Part shown: positions 6,396 through 13,430 of the stretch, piece by piece
How the letters are laid out: every line of letters starts with the position of its first letter
How positions within the stretch are numbered: the stretch's first letter is position 1
IMG/VR virus record: IMGVR_UViG_3300038619_000043
Span: 1-21,214 of that record
Origin: a virus
DNA: 21,214 bases
Strand: one strand, 5' to 3'
Translations under genes and position numbers: made by a program
Notes under the pieces: generated by a model
What the model was told of the DNA's origin: nothing
What the model saw: only the letters and a program-made list of their open reading frames with translations
Databases searched by the model: none

Positions 6396-7868
6396 TCACG
6401 AGAACAATGGATTAGCTTTCTTAAACATGTCTTCGGCTTCTCTATCCCCGATTTTATTCTTCCCAGCGTCAACATAGAGTCTGACTGCAATAGCGAGATA
6501 GCGCAGGGAATCGGCGGCGTGGCTCCATTGATCGTGTACCGGCTTGTCTTTGTAGACACTTCTGGTTTCATTGTATTCCTTACGATAGTTGTAGATGGCC
6601 TTGATTAGGTGTTTGCATCGAGTATGATCGATCCAAAAGCGCGGAAAGATACCCCGCACAGCTTCAATGCCGTCCTCAAGTGAGAGCTTGAGGGTAGGCA
6701 AGGTAATAAATCTAATTCCGAGGGATCTTCCAACCTCTCTAGCTGACAATCCACTACTAAAAGCGTGGGATTCAATATCGTGGGGAGCATAGTGATCTGC
6801 GTAAATGTACGGCTTACTTTGAAGAATTCTCGCGTAATGAGCGAGCCCCTCTCCTTCGTTCTCATAGTGGTCCACAATATGGACCTCTCGTCCGCAAATC
6901 TGGAAAAAGCAGATTGAACACGCGTCACCGTATCCGATGTCCCAGGCTGTATACACTGGTAACTGCGTATCGACGGGGACGTTTGTAACTCTTTTTTCAT
7001 TTTTCGCATCCTCCACGTATTGAGAGTAGTAAGATCCTTGGATACCGAGGGTAAATGAGCAATAAAACTCCTGTTGAACGAAGTCCTCGCTCATTCCAGA
7101 GCTTCTCTCCTTCTCTATCTGCTTAGTGGTTATAGCTTTCGTGTCGTCCACCGTAAGAAGCTGACTAAACCATTCAGGATTGTTCTTAGCCATGTCATAG
7201 AGGGTTTTCGCATGATTTTCTCCCCGTGGCGTGAATACAAAAACTGCCCAACCATCATTTTCAGCCAAAATCGGGCGTATGAACTCCCATGCTTTAGGAT
7301 CTTGTATGCTGTATTCAGAGAAAACACAACCAATAGGATTTGTACCCACAATAGTGTCAATGTTGTCCGAGCCAATAACTTGAATAATCGAACCATTATG
7401 CAACCTTATTTTCATTTCTGTTGAGTTTGGCTGTCCTAAGACAAGTTCTTTGGGCAAATGATCGAGCATGCGAAGGCCATCTTTATCTATACCGTCCCAA
7501 AGGATCTTCCTTCCCTGGCCATAATGAGGGAAAAAGTAGTAGTAGATCCCTTTCTGGGATGCAGCACGAGAGATCATGTAATTCCAAGCGCTCTTGTCCT
7601 TTCCAGCGCGGCGATGCCACACCAAAACAGCGCGCTTTTTACCGCTTTTCATTGCGTGCCAAAACTCTTTCTGGTATTCTCTAGCCTCATACTTGTGGGG
7701 AATGGTCAAATTGAACGCCTGTACGTTCTCTCGCTTGGACAGCGGTACCGTTTGGCCTAATCCCCCTTTTTGGACGGTGCCTGGAGTACCCGGTGGAACA
7801 TACTGGCGTACCGGTGGCGATGTTTTTTTGTTTCTGGCGAGGCTTCTTTGAGAGAACGATTTAGCCAT
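6396..7868 (-). CDS. terL: Terminase large subunit
   Basis: This 490-residue packaging motor has both expected domains. The ATPase has the variant Walker A WHRRAGKDKS (84-93) and Walker B-like IGCVFSEY (179-186) with Glu185 in the catalytic position. The nuclease shows the RNase H-like pattern: Asp310 in AWDIGYGD, then ADHYAPHD (357-364) and DQWSHAADSLRY (446-457). The first 50 residues are basic and Pro-rich. It pumps DNA into the prohead through the portal and cuts concatemers. TerS lies upstream with three small genes between, an unusual spacing. A 47-bp gap separates it from the gene before it. Confidence 0.93.
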   Translation of the reverse strand: MAKSFSQRSLARNKKTSPPVRQYVPPGTPGTVQKGGLGQTVPLSKRENVQAFNLTIPHKYEAREYQKEFWHAMKSGKKRAVLVWHRRAGKDKSAWNYMISRAASQKGIYYYFFPHYGQGRKILWDGIDKDGLRMLDHLPKELVLGQPNSTEMKIRLHNGSIIQVIGSDNIDTIVGTNPIGCVFSEYSIQDPKAWEFIRPILAENDGWAVFVFTPRGENHAKTLYDMAKNNPEWFSQLLTVDDTKAITTKQIEKERSSGMSEDFVQQEFYCSFTLGIQGSYYSQYVEDAKNEKRVTNVPVDTQLPVYTAWDIGYGDACSICFFQICGREVHIVDHYENEGEGLAHYARILQSKPYIYADHYAPHDIESHAFSSGLSAREVGRSLGIRFITLPTLKLSLEDGIEAVRGIFPRFWIDHTRCKHLIKAIYNYRKEYNETRSVYKDKPVHDQWSHAADSLRYLAIAVRLYVDAGKNKIGDREAEDMFKKANPLFS

Positions 7869-7915
7869 CTTGCATTAGCCTTTTTAGTGTTATTACTTTC
7901 GGACCCTCTCATACA

Positions 7916-8110
7916 CTATTGAACTTGCATTCTCGTGGTGACGATGACCTCAGAGACTTCGCCGACGAACTCTGATCTAGTTTTATCTATAAAATCCTTA
8001 AGTAGAGGATCTGATTCGTGAAGACATACCTCTCTATATTCTAGAAACTTCTTTTTGAATGTAACGTGTTCATTCTTAAGAGTTACCGTGATTTCAATTG
8101 GAGTGCTCAT
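7916..8110 (-). CDS. Hypothetical 64-residue protein
   Basis: The ATG at 8110 overlaps the TAA of the preceding paralog as TAATG and has AAGAAGG upstream. The product has a strand-rich N-terminus (IEITVTLKN) and a helical, charged remainder. It lies between a paralog-family gene and terL. No family recognised. Confidence 0.6.
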   Translation of the reverse strand: MSTPIEITVTLKNEHVTFKKKFLEYREVCLHESDPLLKDFIDKTRSEFVGEVSEVIVTTRMQVQ

Positions 8111-8472
8111 TATTTTGCCTTCTTTTTCATCTTCATAGACTTGTCACACTTCTCGATCTTCTTATCCCGACGGATGTCTATCTTCACGAGCTTATCCATT
8201 TTCTTATCCATTGATTTCTTAACTTCTTTAATCTTCTTGTCCACGCTATTACTCCTTTTTTCTTTACCGTATAATTCGTGATAATTTTTCAAATCAGATA
8301 GCATTTCATTTATAGAAAGACCCAGTGCTATCGACATTGTATGAAATCCGGTTCTGAAAACCGCCAAAGTTGCAAGAGGAGGAACAATGCCCCCATCCCT
8401 AAAACAAACTAGAATTGCTTCAACAACATCAAATGCAAAAACCTGCCAATCTACTTCTTTTTCTTCGCTCAT
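8110..8472 (-). CDS. Small helical paralog family member G, with Lys-rich tail
   Basis: The start at 8472 is supported by GGAG seven bases upstream. Residues 1-75 of 120 match the paralog pattern: a first helix, then VPPLATLAVFRTGFHTMSIA and GLSINEMLSDLKNYHELY. Unlike other members it carries an extra tail of about 45 residues in which roughly half are Lys or Arg. The tail may bind nucleic acid; that is inference. Confidence 0.7.
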   Translation of the reverse strand: MSEEKEVDWQVFAFDVVEAILVCFRDGGIVPPLATLAVFRTGFHTMSIALGLSINEMLSDLKNYHELYGKEKRSNSVDKKIKEVKKSMDKKMDKLVKIDIRRDKKIEKCDKSMKMKKKAK

Positions 8473-8483
8473 CAATCGCTCCT

Positions 8484-8714
8484 CTATTCGTTTTTCATGT
8501 TGTCTATTTCTCGGTCATACAGGTCAGCAACCTCGTTAACCAATTGCCTGAATTCTTCTTTTGGGAACCCCATCCCCAGAGATACCCTAGAAAACCCATT
8601 ACCGAAATAGGACAAGACTATATTTGGAGGAAATCCACTCATTTCAAACTGCTCGAGTGAACGGGTTACCATTTCCACTATTTCATCAGCCGAACAATTA
8701 TTCGGATTTTTCAT
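8484..8714 (-). CDS. Small helical paralog family member B
   Basis: The start at 8714 overlaps the terS stop as TGATG and has GGAG upstream. The 76-residue product shows the family core: FPPNIVLSYFGNGFSRV, then GMGFPKEEFRQLVNEVADLY, with a charged end. Its place between terS and terL is notable because its closest look-alikes sit next to the repressor gene. Function unknown. Confidence 0.72.
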   Translation of the reverse strand: MKNPNNCSADEIVEMVTRSLEQFEMSGFPPNIVLSYFGNGFSRVSLGMGFPKEEFRQLVNEVADLYDREIDNMKNE

Positions 8715-9202
8715 CACTTACTCCAAGGCAGTTCGTTTATAAACACATTAAAATGCGTAGAAGTAACCTCATCAGCGGGCTTGTCTCTGTACTGCAATCT
8801 CTGCTTAGAGAGCCATATAAGCATAGGAACGTTCCCCTTCATCGCCATCTCATGCATCTTGCTTCGGATAGAGGCCTTTCCTGCAAACTCGCCTTTCTTG
8901 ACCAGCTCATGGCAATGCGTTTCTAGCGTGTTGACGGAGCATCCCATAGCCCAAGCGATCTCCTCTTGGGTACAATCTTCTGCGGCCATATCATAGATCC
9001 GATCTTGGTGGAGCTTGGAGAAGCCAGGGCCATTTTTCTCTTTATTGGCCAGAATCTCCTGATCACTTAGCTGAACGGACACACCCAAATGACCAGGATC
9101 CTGAGAGCGTATAGGGGACGCTTCTTTAAGAGGGGCATTCCTCTTCTTCTTCATATGACTTGCGATAGCAGCCTTGGCTCTGGCGGATTTAGGGCGAATC
9201 AT
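8714..9202 (-). CDS. terS: Probable terminase small subunit
   Basis: TerS recognises phage DNA and stimulates TerL. The 162-residue product has a basic, flexible N-terminus, a helix-turn-helix at about 77-98 (CTQEEIAWAMGCSVNTLETH), and the segment NVPMLIWLSKQRLQYRD (124-140). That segment resembles the G-N-x-x-M-x-I-W-L-x-K pattern common in small terminase-like DNA-binding proteins. It lies upstream of terL in the same operon. The alternative is another phage DNA-binding protein of this fold. Confidence 0.75.
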   Translation of the reverse strand: MIRPKSARAKAAIASHMKKKRNAPLKEASPIRSQDPGHLGVSVQLSDQEILANKEKNGPGFSKLHQDRIYDMAAEDCTQEEIAWAMGCSVNTLETHCHELVKKGEFAGKASIRSKMHEMAMKGNVPMLIWLSKQRLQYRDKPADEVTSTHFNVFINELPWSK

Positions 9203-9600
9203 ATGTCTACTTTATGATTCAGAGACTTAGACACCACCTTTGCCTCGTGTCCGTAGTATCCATTATGTGCATTGTATGCCACGAACTGAAGAGTTCCTCT
9301 GTCTGTTTCTATATTGACGCACATCATTCCGCCCTCGTCTAACCCGTATTTCGGAAGCATTTTCTTATTTAGACAATCGTCTACAACGTCTATACAAACA
9401 AGAGATGCCCCGATAAAGTCATTTGGATTATCTTGACACCAGAAATAACCCCATTCTTCGCAACATTGATGGAAACTATTTATCGTCAAATCTATGGATT
9501 GTTCCGTAGTGATCACGCGGAACCCTTCTCCAACGCAAGCCCTACGGGGCACATCGGAAAACAATTCTTCTATAGAAACTATTTTTTCATTCATAATCAT
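9199..9600 (-). CDS. Conserved phage hypothetical with HNGYYGH motif
   Basis: The 133-residue protein ends in a strand-rich region, GTLQFVAYNAHNGYYGHEAKV. That type of motif recurs in unnamed phage proteins; I know no assigned function. Start choice is uncertain: ATG 9600 forms an ATGA overlap with the upstream 49-residue gene, while ATG 9594 has a slightly better spaced GGA. Its stop overlaps the terS start. Two His and several Cys residues could bind a metal, but this is a guess. Confidence 0.65.
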   Translation of the reverse strand: MIMNEKIVSIEELFSDVPRRACVGEGFRVITTEQSIDLTINSFHQCCEEWGYFWCQDNPNDFIGASLVCIDVVDDCLNKKMLPKYGLDEGGMMCVNIETDRGTLQFVAYNAHNGYYGHEAKVVSKSLNHKVDI

Positions 9601-9746
9601 CCAAATAACTTTGTCGATCCCGTCTCATTGTCCATATGCTCGCGTATCTTTTTGACTTCCTCAGACAACGTTTTAATATGCCAAGAAATGTTACTAAGGC
9701 TCTTCTCGATAGGCGGAAGTTCTTTTTTAACATCTGGGGTGCTCAT
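9597..9746 (-). CDS. Hypothetical 49-residue coiled-coil protein
   Basis: The start at 9746 has GGAG eight bases upstream. The product is a short amphipathic protein with heptad-like spacing (LSNISWHIKTLSEEVKKIRE), a likely coiled coil. Its TGA overlaps the next ATG. It is too short for family assignment. Confidence 0.6.
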   Translation of the reverse strand: MSTPDVKKELPPIEKSLSNISWHIKTLSEEVKKIREHMDNETGSTKLFG

Positions 9747-9760
9747 ATCTAATTCTCCGA

Positions 9761-9910
9761 TTACTTCTTTTTCTTAGGGATCTTGGCGCCGCTCTTTCTC
9801 GCAGTATTGAGCGCAGCAGCAACCGCCTGCTTCTGAGGATGACCTGATTCGACCATCTCGCGGATGTTTTCGCTAATTACCTTTTTAGACTTTCCTTTAG
9901 CTAGTGGCAT
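9761..9910 (-). CDS. Small basic phage protein, MPLxxGKS type
   Basis: The 49-residue product begins [20 protein letters not shown], continues [19 protein letters not shown] and ends in KKKK. This is the well-known pattern of a small basic protein family found beside structural and packaging genes in many phages; its role is unknown to me. AGGAT lies just before the start at 9910. It sits between the 278-residue coiled-coil gene and the 49-residue gene, with 14-bp gaps on both sides. Confidence 0.75.
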   Translation of the reverse strand: MPLAKGKSKKVISENIREMVESGHPQKQAVAAALNTARKSGAKIPKKKK

Positions 9911-9924
9911 ATAATCCTTGTTGT

Positions 9925-10761
9925 TTATATTTTCATAAACAGCGAGGCTTCCACTAAACTAGCAACTTCTTCGCTAGCCTGTGCAGCCCAATTCATTCTG
10001 TTTCTGGTGATTTGTTGTTTAGGGGATTTCATTATGAGGTGACAAATTATTCGAGGATCGAAGAGAACCTTTCCTTTGCCCCCTTTTGCGGTTTTGGGAA
10101 TAAATATAGAATGCTGTGCGAATAGATCGGGGTTTTCTCTCTGAAGAACCCTAATCGAAGTTGGTTGTATGAATCCAAATTTATTGCAGAATTGGTGTCT
10201 AGTCATCCACCCATCTGGAACAACAGGAGCCTCTTTCTTTGGCTTAGGAGCTTTCCTAGGCATTGTATGTTTCTTCGACTTCTTCGGCTGAGGCTCAACA
10301 GCGACCTCGTCTTTGAGGGACTGAAGGAACTGTTCGATTCTTTCGATAAGTAGTAAATTGTTCATTTCCAAATCTTTAGTTAGTTTTTTTATCTTTTCCG
10401 ACAACAATGAGGCGTTATTTTTCTCCGACAACAGCTCTATTTGAGCGATGTTAATGCCTCTTTTGAGGATGTCAATGTCGAGATCAAGTTGCTGCTCTCT
10501 CTCTTCATATCCCTCAATGGCGTTTCTCTGCTTATACATGTGGTCTTGCAGCTCTTGCTTTTCCACAGAGATCTTTTTGAAGGCGTCTCGGTCATATTCG
10601 TTTTCTGTTTTTCTAATAGACTTTTCTTTTTCGAGTTGTTTCTCTAGAGTCCCTATGACGAAGTTCTTACTTTCGCAAGAGGCTTGCAGAACTTGTATCT
10701 GCTCCTTTAGGGCGTTGATTTCATTTTTTTTATCCCAAAAAAGCTGAAACCAAACGCTCAT
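9925..10761 (-). CDS. Coiled-coil protein with C-terminal putative DNA-binding domain
   Basis: The first 150 of 278 residues form one long coiled coil rich in Glu, Lys and Gln. A basic linker with Pro-Lys repeats follows (157-180). The last 100 residues start [14 protein letters not shown], resembling an excisionase/MerR-like winged helix, and include a Gly/Lys loop (KTAKGGKGK). The end, [16 protein letters not shown], echoes RMDWASDARTIELIN in the next upstream gene. An organising or transcription-related DNA-binding role fits but is inference. Its ATG overlaps the previous stop. Confidence 0.65.
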   Translation of the reverse strand: MSVWFQLFWDKKNEINALKEQIQVLQASCESKNFVIGTLEKQLEKEKSIRKTENEYDRDAFKKISVEKQELQDHMYKQRNAIEGYEEREQQLDLDIDILKRGINIAQIELLSEKNNASLLSEKIKKLTKDLEMNNLLLIERIEQFLQSLKDEVAVEPQPKKSKKHTMPRKAPKPKKEAPVVPDGWMTRHQFCNKFGFIQPTSIRVLQRENPDLFAQHSIFIPKTAKGGKGKVLFDPRIICHLIMKSPKQQITRNRMNWAAQASEEVASLVEASLFMKI

Positions 10762-11060
10762 TGAAGCCCCTGAGCAAGCTTAAATCCTTCTATGATAGAC
10801 TCGGATTTCTGCCACTGCGCAACGGCCATATCTTTTTCTTTTCTAAGATTATCGACCTTGTTGATAAGCTCGATGGTTCTGGCATCAGAGGCCCAATCCA
10901 TCCTGGCCAAAGAGTGCTGAGGTGGTGTAGGAGGAGGAATAAGCTTCATCGTTCTTACGTCTCTCTCTAAAGACTCCAATCTCTCGAGAACGCACATCAT
11001 GTTTTGATGCAAACAACCCAAATCAATCAGGCCATCTCTTACCTTCCAAGAAAACTTCAT
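10758..11060 (-). CDS. Hypothetical helical protein, 100 residues
   Basis: The start at 11060 overlaps the previous stop as ATGA, with GGGAG five bases upstream. The product has an N-terminal helix, a Pro-rich joint (LIPPPTPPQ), the segment RMDWASDARTIELINKV, and a C-terminal helix. It shares that segment with the 278-residue protein it is coupled to, so the two may bind each other or a common partner. No family recognised. Confidence 0.62.
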   Translation of the reverse strand: MKFSWKVRDGLIDLGCLHQNMMCVLERLESLERDVRTMKLIPPPTPPQHSLARMDWASDARTIELINKVDNLRKEKDMAVAQWQKSESIIEGFKLAQGLQ

Positions 11061-11236
11061 CTACTCTCCCTCTCATTCTTAGGTCGTATAAAAATATTTA
11101 GTTTCTTTTTTCTGTTTAGGCCATTAGTGAAATTTTGAACAACTCCTTTTTCCTTGAGGTCCGAAATCTCCTCTCTAGACAGAGCAATCTCAAGATAGTC
11201 GGTCCCCTCAAATCCCTCTTCAAATAGGAAGATCAT
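11057..11236 (-). CDS. Hypothetical 59-residue protein
   Basis: The ATG at 11236 lies inside the end of rusA (17-bp overlap) with GAGG seven bases upstream; the TGA overlaps the next start as ATGA. The product starts MIFLFEEGFEGTDYLEIALS and continues with a helix and a basic strand (KKKLNIFIRPK). Both junctions support it as a real gene. No function known. Confidence 0.68.
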   Translation of the reverse strand: MIFLFEEGFEGTDYLEIALSREEISDLKEKGVVQNFTNGLNRKKKLNIFIRPKNERESR

Positions 11237-11654
11237 CGTCTATCCTCGTGGGTTGAAAGGAATCAATAGGGATTATGCGAACGAGAGTATGAGCGCTTTC
11301 GTGATAGCGCTTGGTCATGCGAAGGTCTACAATCTGGGCATCATCTGCATAGAATACGCCCTTCATGATGTTGGTAATGAGATAAGCCAGATTATCCACG
11401 TCGGGCTTTTTGATATGATGAACCACGCCATTCAGCATTTGCGTTCTAAGGGTCCTAGAAACGCTTTTAATGGGCTCAAAGAAAAAGTGTAGATCTACCC
11501 TTACTGAGCATGTTAAAGGGCTGCTGGGGGCATAGGGCTTGATCTGCCAAAGAATTGACTGGGCTTCCTTGGCAGAGGGATTGTATGCACGCCCCCGAGC
11601 GAATCTGGTTTGTTTTTGTGGGATCGGATCGCCATGGATCTCGAACTGGATCAT
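11220..11654 (-). CDS. rusA: RusA-family Holliday junction resolvase
   Basis: RusA dimers cut four-way DNA junctions. The 144-residue length is close to E. coli RusA (120). Seen: the N-terminal GDPIPQKQTRFARGRAY, the acidic catalytic cluster KPDVDNL (83-89) with Asp85 and Asp87, the YADDAQIVDL segment (102-111), and a downstream Lys (115). All key positions of the family are present. It probably clears branched intermediates made by ERF/YqaJ recombination before packaging, which fits its place upstream of the terminase genes. Its weak ribosome site (AGG) lies in a hairpin described separately. Confidence 0.93.
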   Translation of the reverse strand: MIQFEIHGDPIPQKQTRFARGRAYNPSAKEAQSILWQIKPYAPSSPLTCSVRVDLHFFFEPIKSVSRTLRTQMLNGVVHHIKKPDVDNLAYLITNIMKGVFYADDAQIVDLRMTKRYHESAHTLVRIIPIDSFQPTRIDDDLPI

Positions 11655-11656
11655 TG

Positions 11657-11683
11657 AGTACCTGTGTTTTTCTCACAAGTACT
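11657..11683 (-). promoter_or_regulatory. Hairpin over the rusA ribosome binding site
   Basis: In the leftward transcript AGUACUUGUG and CACAGGUACU can form a 10-bp stem (nine Watson-Crick pairs and one G-U) around an AGAAAAA loop. It ends two bases before the rusA AUG. The AGG of the only plausible Shine-Dalgarno site is in the 3' arm. There is no U-run after it, so it is not a terminator. It lies where the paralog array ends and rusA begins. Confidence 0.55.
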
Positions 11684-11692
11684 ACAAAGTAT

Positions 11693-11914
11693 TTATTTAG
11701 AAAAGCCTTTCTTTTCTACTTCTGCATAAGGAATCAACGACTGTTCGAAAACGTGCATAAGCTCTGAGGATGGAATCCGGCATCTACTGGCCGCTGCCAA
11801 GTAGCAACTCAAAAATGCAGATAAAGCAATTTGCGGTCTATGTTCATATCCTTCTTTTATCATTCTTTTCATAAACGCTCTTCCGGCTTCTTTTTCTTCT
11901 TGTTCGGTTTTCAT
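11693..11914 (-). CDS. Small helical paralog family member C
   Basis: The 73-residue product has a charged first helix, then HRPQIALSAFLSCYLAAAS, then IPSSELMHVFEQSLIPYAEV, matching the family pattern. It is the last of six adjacent paralogs. The ATG overlaps the previous TAA (TAATG). A 38-bp gap holding the hairpin separates it from rusA. Confidence 0.7.
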   Translation of the reverse strand: MKTEQEEKEAGRAFMKRMIKEGYEHRPQIALSAFLSCYLAAASRCRIPSSELMHVFEQSLIPYAEVEKKGFSK

Positions 11915-12189
11915 TATTTTCCCCCGTTCTTGAACCTAGAGACCAGTTCTCGGATCTTTTTTATGTGGAATTCAATTTGATGTTCTTCGGATTCATTATT
12001 ACCTCCAGCCACCTCTTGCGCCTTCAAAAGGGCTCCTAAGGCCATAGCTCCAACTCCAAACAAGCACGCTATCATCGAGTTTGGAGAGGTTTTTCTAGCA
12101 ATAGCTTTATCTATTTCATTCTGTAGTCCCTTATCAAAGACTCTCATTGTTTCAATTTCATCTTGAAATTTGTCCATTAATTGTCTCAT
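11914..12189 (-). CDS. Small helical paralog family member J
   Basis: The 91-residue product has an N-terminal helix and the core KTSPNSMIACLFGVGAMALG. This is strikingly close to member A (GTSPVTMMVCLISSFCMIAA), two Cys-Leu-aligned segments in otherwise different proteins. After the core it departs from the pattern, with a Gly/Asn/Glu/His stretch where the others have the T-x-x-E helix. The hydrophobic core could be mistaken for a membrane span. ATGA overlap upstream. Confidence 0.7.
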   Translation of the reverse strand: MRQLMDKFQDEIETMRVFDKGLQNEIDKAIARKTSPNSMIACLFGVGAMALGALLKAQEVAGGNNESEEHQIEFHIKKIRELVSRFKNGGK

Positions 12190-12464
12190 TCCATCTCTTT
12201 AGATATTTCTTCGTAGGTTTCCATTACGATGTCCATTACCTGTTTCACTTCTTCCTTAGACCTCCCTTCCATAACCAGGGCATTTGCCAGCATGTTTACA
12301 CAAATAATAGAACCACAAGAGGCATTAACTTTATTTAAAATCATGCAATCTCGAATTAGCCCAAGAGCCCTCCTTACCTCGTCTTCTACCTCTTGTTCGG
12401 TCATTTTACTCCTGTGCTTCATGTCCATGCTCCTTATTGTATTTTTCATATCATTATCTGACAT
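12186..12464 (-). CDS. Small helical paralog family member D
   Basis: The start at 12464 has GAGG upstream and overlaps the preceding gene by 11 bp, giving 92 residues. An internal ATG at 12404 has a stronger AGGAG site and would give a 72-residue protein beginning MTEQEVEDEV, nearer the length of other members; both may be used. The core reads SCGSIICVNMLANALVMEG followed by RSKEEVKQVMDIVMETY, as in the family. The stop overlaps the next start. Confidence 0.68.
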   Translation of the reverse strand: MSDNDMKNTIRSMDMKHRSKMTEQEVEDEVRRALGLIRDCMILNKVNASCGSIICVNMLANALVMEGRSKEEVKQVMDIVMETYEEISKEME

Positions 12465-12660
12465 CTTCAAACCTCTCTGTGTAACTTTTAAGTGCAGCAT
12501 CGAACATAAGCCTCAGAAATTCCGGTGGCATTCCCGATCCGTAAGCAATATTGAGGATGGAATTCATCAGCGCCAGATACATGCTCGATCCTTTCTTCCC
12601 TTCACATAAGGATTTTAGTTGTTTGCAACACTCATCATATTCTTCTTTATCGTAACTCAT
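12454..12660 (-). CDS. Small helical paralog family member E
   Basis: At 68 residues this is the shortest member. After a Cys-containing first helix, the core is SSMYLALMNSILNIAYGSG, then MPPEFLRLMFDAALKSY. The ATG at 12660 overlaps the upstream stop as ATGA. No enzymatic residues are apparent. Confidence 0.7.
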   Translation of the reverse strand: MSYDKEEYDECCKQLKSLCEGKKGSSMYLALMNSILNIAYGSGMPPEFLRLMFDAALKSYTERFEDVR

Positions 12661-12917
12661 TCCTCATCCTCCGAATTAATCCGCAACATCTCTGGATATT
12701 GCTTAAGGAATTGCTTAAATTGTGCCTCGACTAGCTCTAAGGGAGCCCTCAGAGTTATCAGTCCCATGCCCATCACTTCCATCAATGCAAGGATGATGTT
12801 AGAAGGATCTGTATCAATCGGGGCTTTGTCCAATGCATGGAGAATGGCAGTCTTGGCCCATTCTATCTGGGCTCTAGCTTTTGGTGGGATCGGGGTTCCT
12901 TGGATTTTTTTACTCAT
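12657..12917 (-). CDS. Small helical paralog family member F
   Basis: The start at 12917 is preferred over an in-frame upstream Met (12932): it has AGAGG four bases upstream and makes the usual ATGA overlap. The 86-residue product has a basic N-terminus with IPPKAR, then TDPSNIILALMEVMGMGLI and APLELVEAQFKQFLKQY. The second core helix departs most from the consensus. Confidence 0.68.
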   Translation of the reverse strand: MSKKIQGTPIPPKARAQIEWAKTAILHALDKAPIDTDPSNIILALMEVMGMGLITLRAPLELVEAQFKQFLKQYPEMLRINSEDEE

Positions 12918-13150
12918 TTTTCCTCTTTCCATCTCTTAAATCGGTGTTTCATTGATTGTACCCATAGGTCAAATTCATCGTCGGTTAGACCTGTTCGTGC
13001 GGCTATCATACAGAAAGAAGAGATAAGGCATACCATCATGGTCACTGGCGATGTTCCTAGCTCAAGACCTTCGTTGATTGCTTTAGTGATATGTTCTTGA
13101 AATCGATCCATGGGATCTGTTAATTCTTTTTTTAGATCTTCTTCATTCAT
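12914..13150 (-). CDS. Small helical paralog family member A
   Basis: First of the six-gene array, directly after the repressor gene. The start at 13150 has AGGAGG upstream, the best ribosome site in the array. The 78-residue product shows the reference pattern: MNEEDLKKEL, then GTSPVTMMVCLISSFCMIAA, then GLTDDEFDLWVQSMKHRF and a charged tail. Helices are predicted throughout. Function unknown. Confidence 0.75.
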   Translation of the reverse strand: MNEEDLKKELTDPMDRFQEHITKAINEGLELGTSPVTMMVCLISSFCMIAARTGLTDDEFDLWVQSMKHRFKRWKEEK

Positions 13151-13410
13151 TGAGGTTGCCTCCTGTGTTTAAAAATATCCCTTAACTCCTTGATCGTAAC
13201 TACGCCCTCTGTTATCTCAGAGATTTTACGAGCAGTAATCCTAGATGGGGTATGCCCATGATTGATAATCCTGTAAATAGTATCGTCCGATATCCCGGCC
13301 TTTAAGGCAAAGGCCCTGATGTCGATTCCGTACTCTTCAATATACTCTTTTAATTCCATAAGTCGTTCATTTTTAATGGGTGTCTCTGTTTCTCCCAAAG
13401 AGGTTGCCAC
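13147..13410 (-). CDS. XRE/Cro-type helix-turn-helix regulator
   Basis: The 87-residue product has a helix-turn-helix at about 31-50 (IRAFALKAGISDDTIYRIIN), followed by HTPSRITARKISEITEG, typical of small phage repressors. It faces erf across a regulatory region and leads the leftward operon. The start is uncertain: GTG 13410 has no ribosome site, so the message may be leaderless; ATG 13359 gives 70 residues but would cut close to the domain start. It probably controls the divergent early promoters. A repressor in the same polycistron as terminase genes is unusual. Confidence 0.8.
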   Translation of the reverse strand: MATSLGETETPIKNERLMELKEYIEEYGIDIRAFALKAGISDDTIYRIINHGHTPSRITARKISEITEGVVTIKELRDIFKHRRQPQ

Positions 13411-13430
13411 ATCGTTAATTTAAGGTAAAT

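Noticed and set aside
6227-6571. 114-codon minus-strand frame with an ATG inside terL
   Set aside because: Its N-terminal half lies in the shadow of the conserved terL nuclease end and has no ribosome site; only the part past the terL stop is discussed as a finding.
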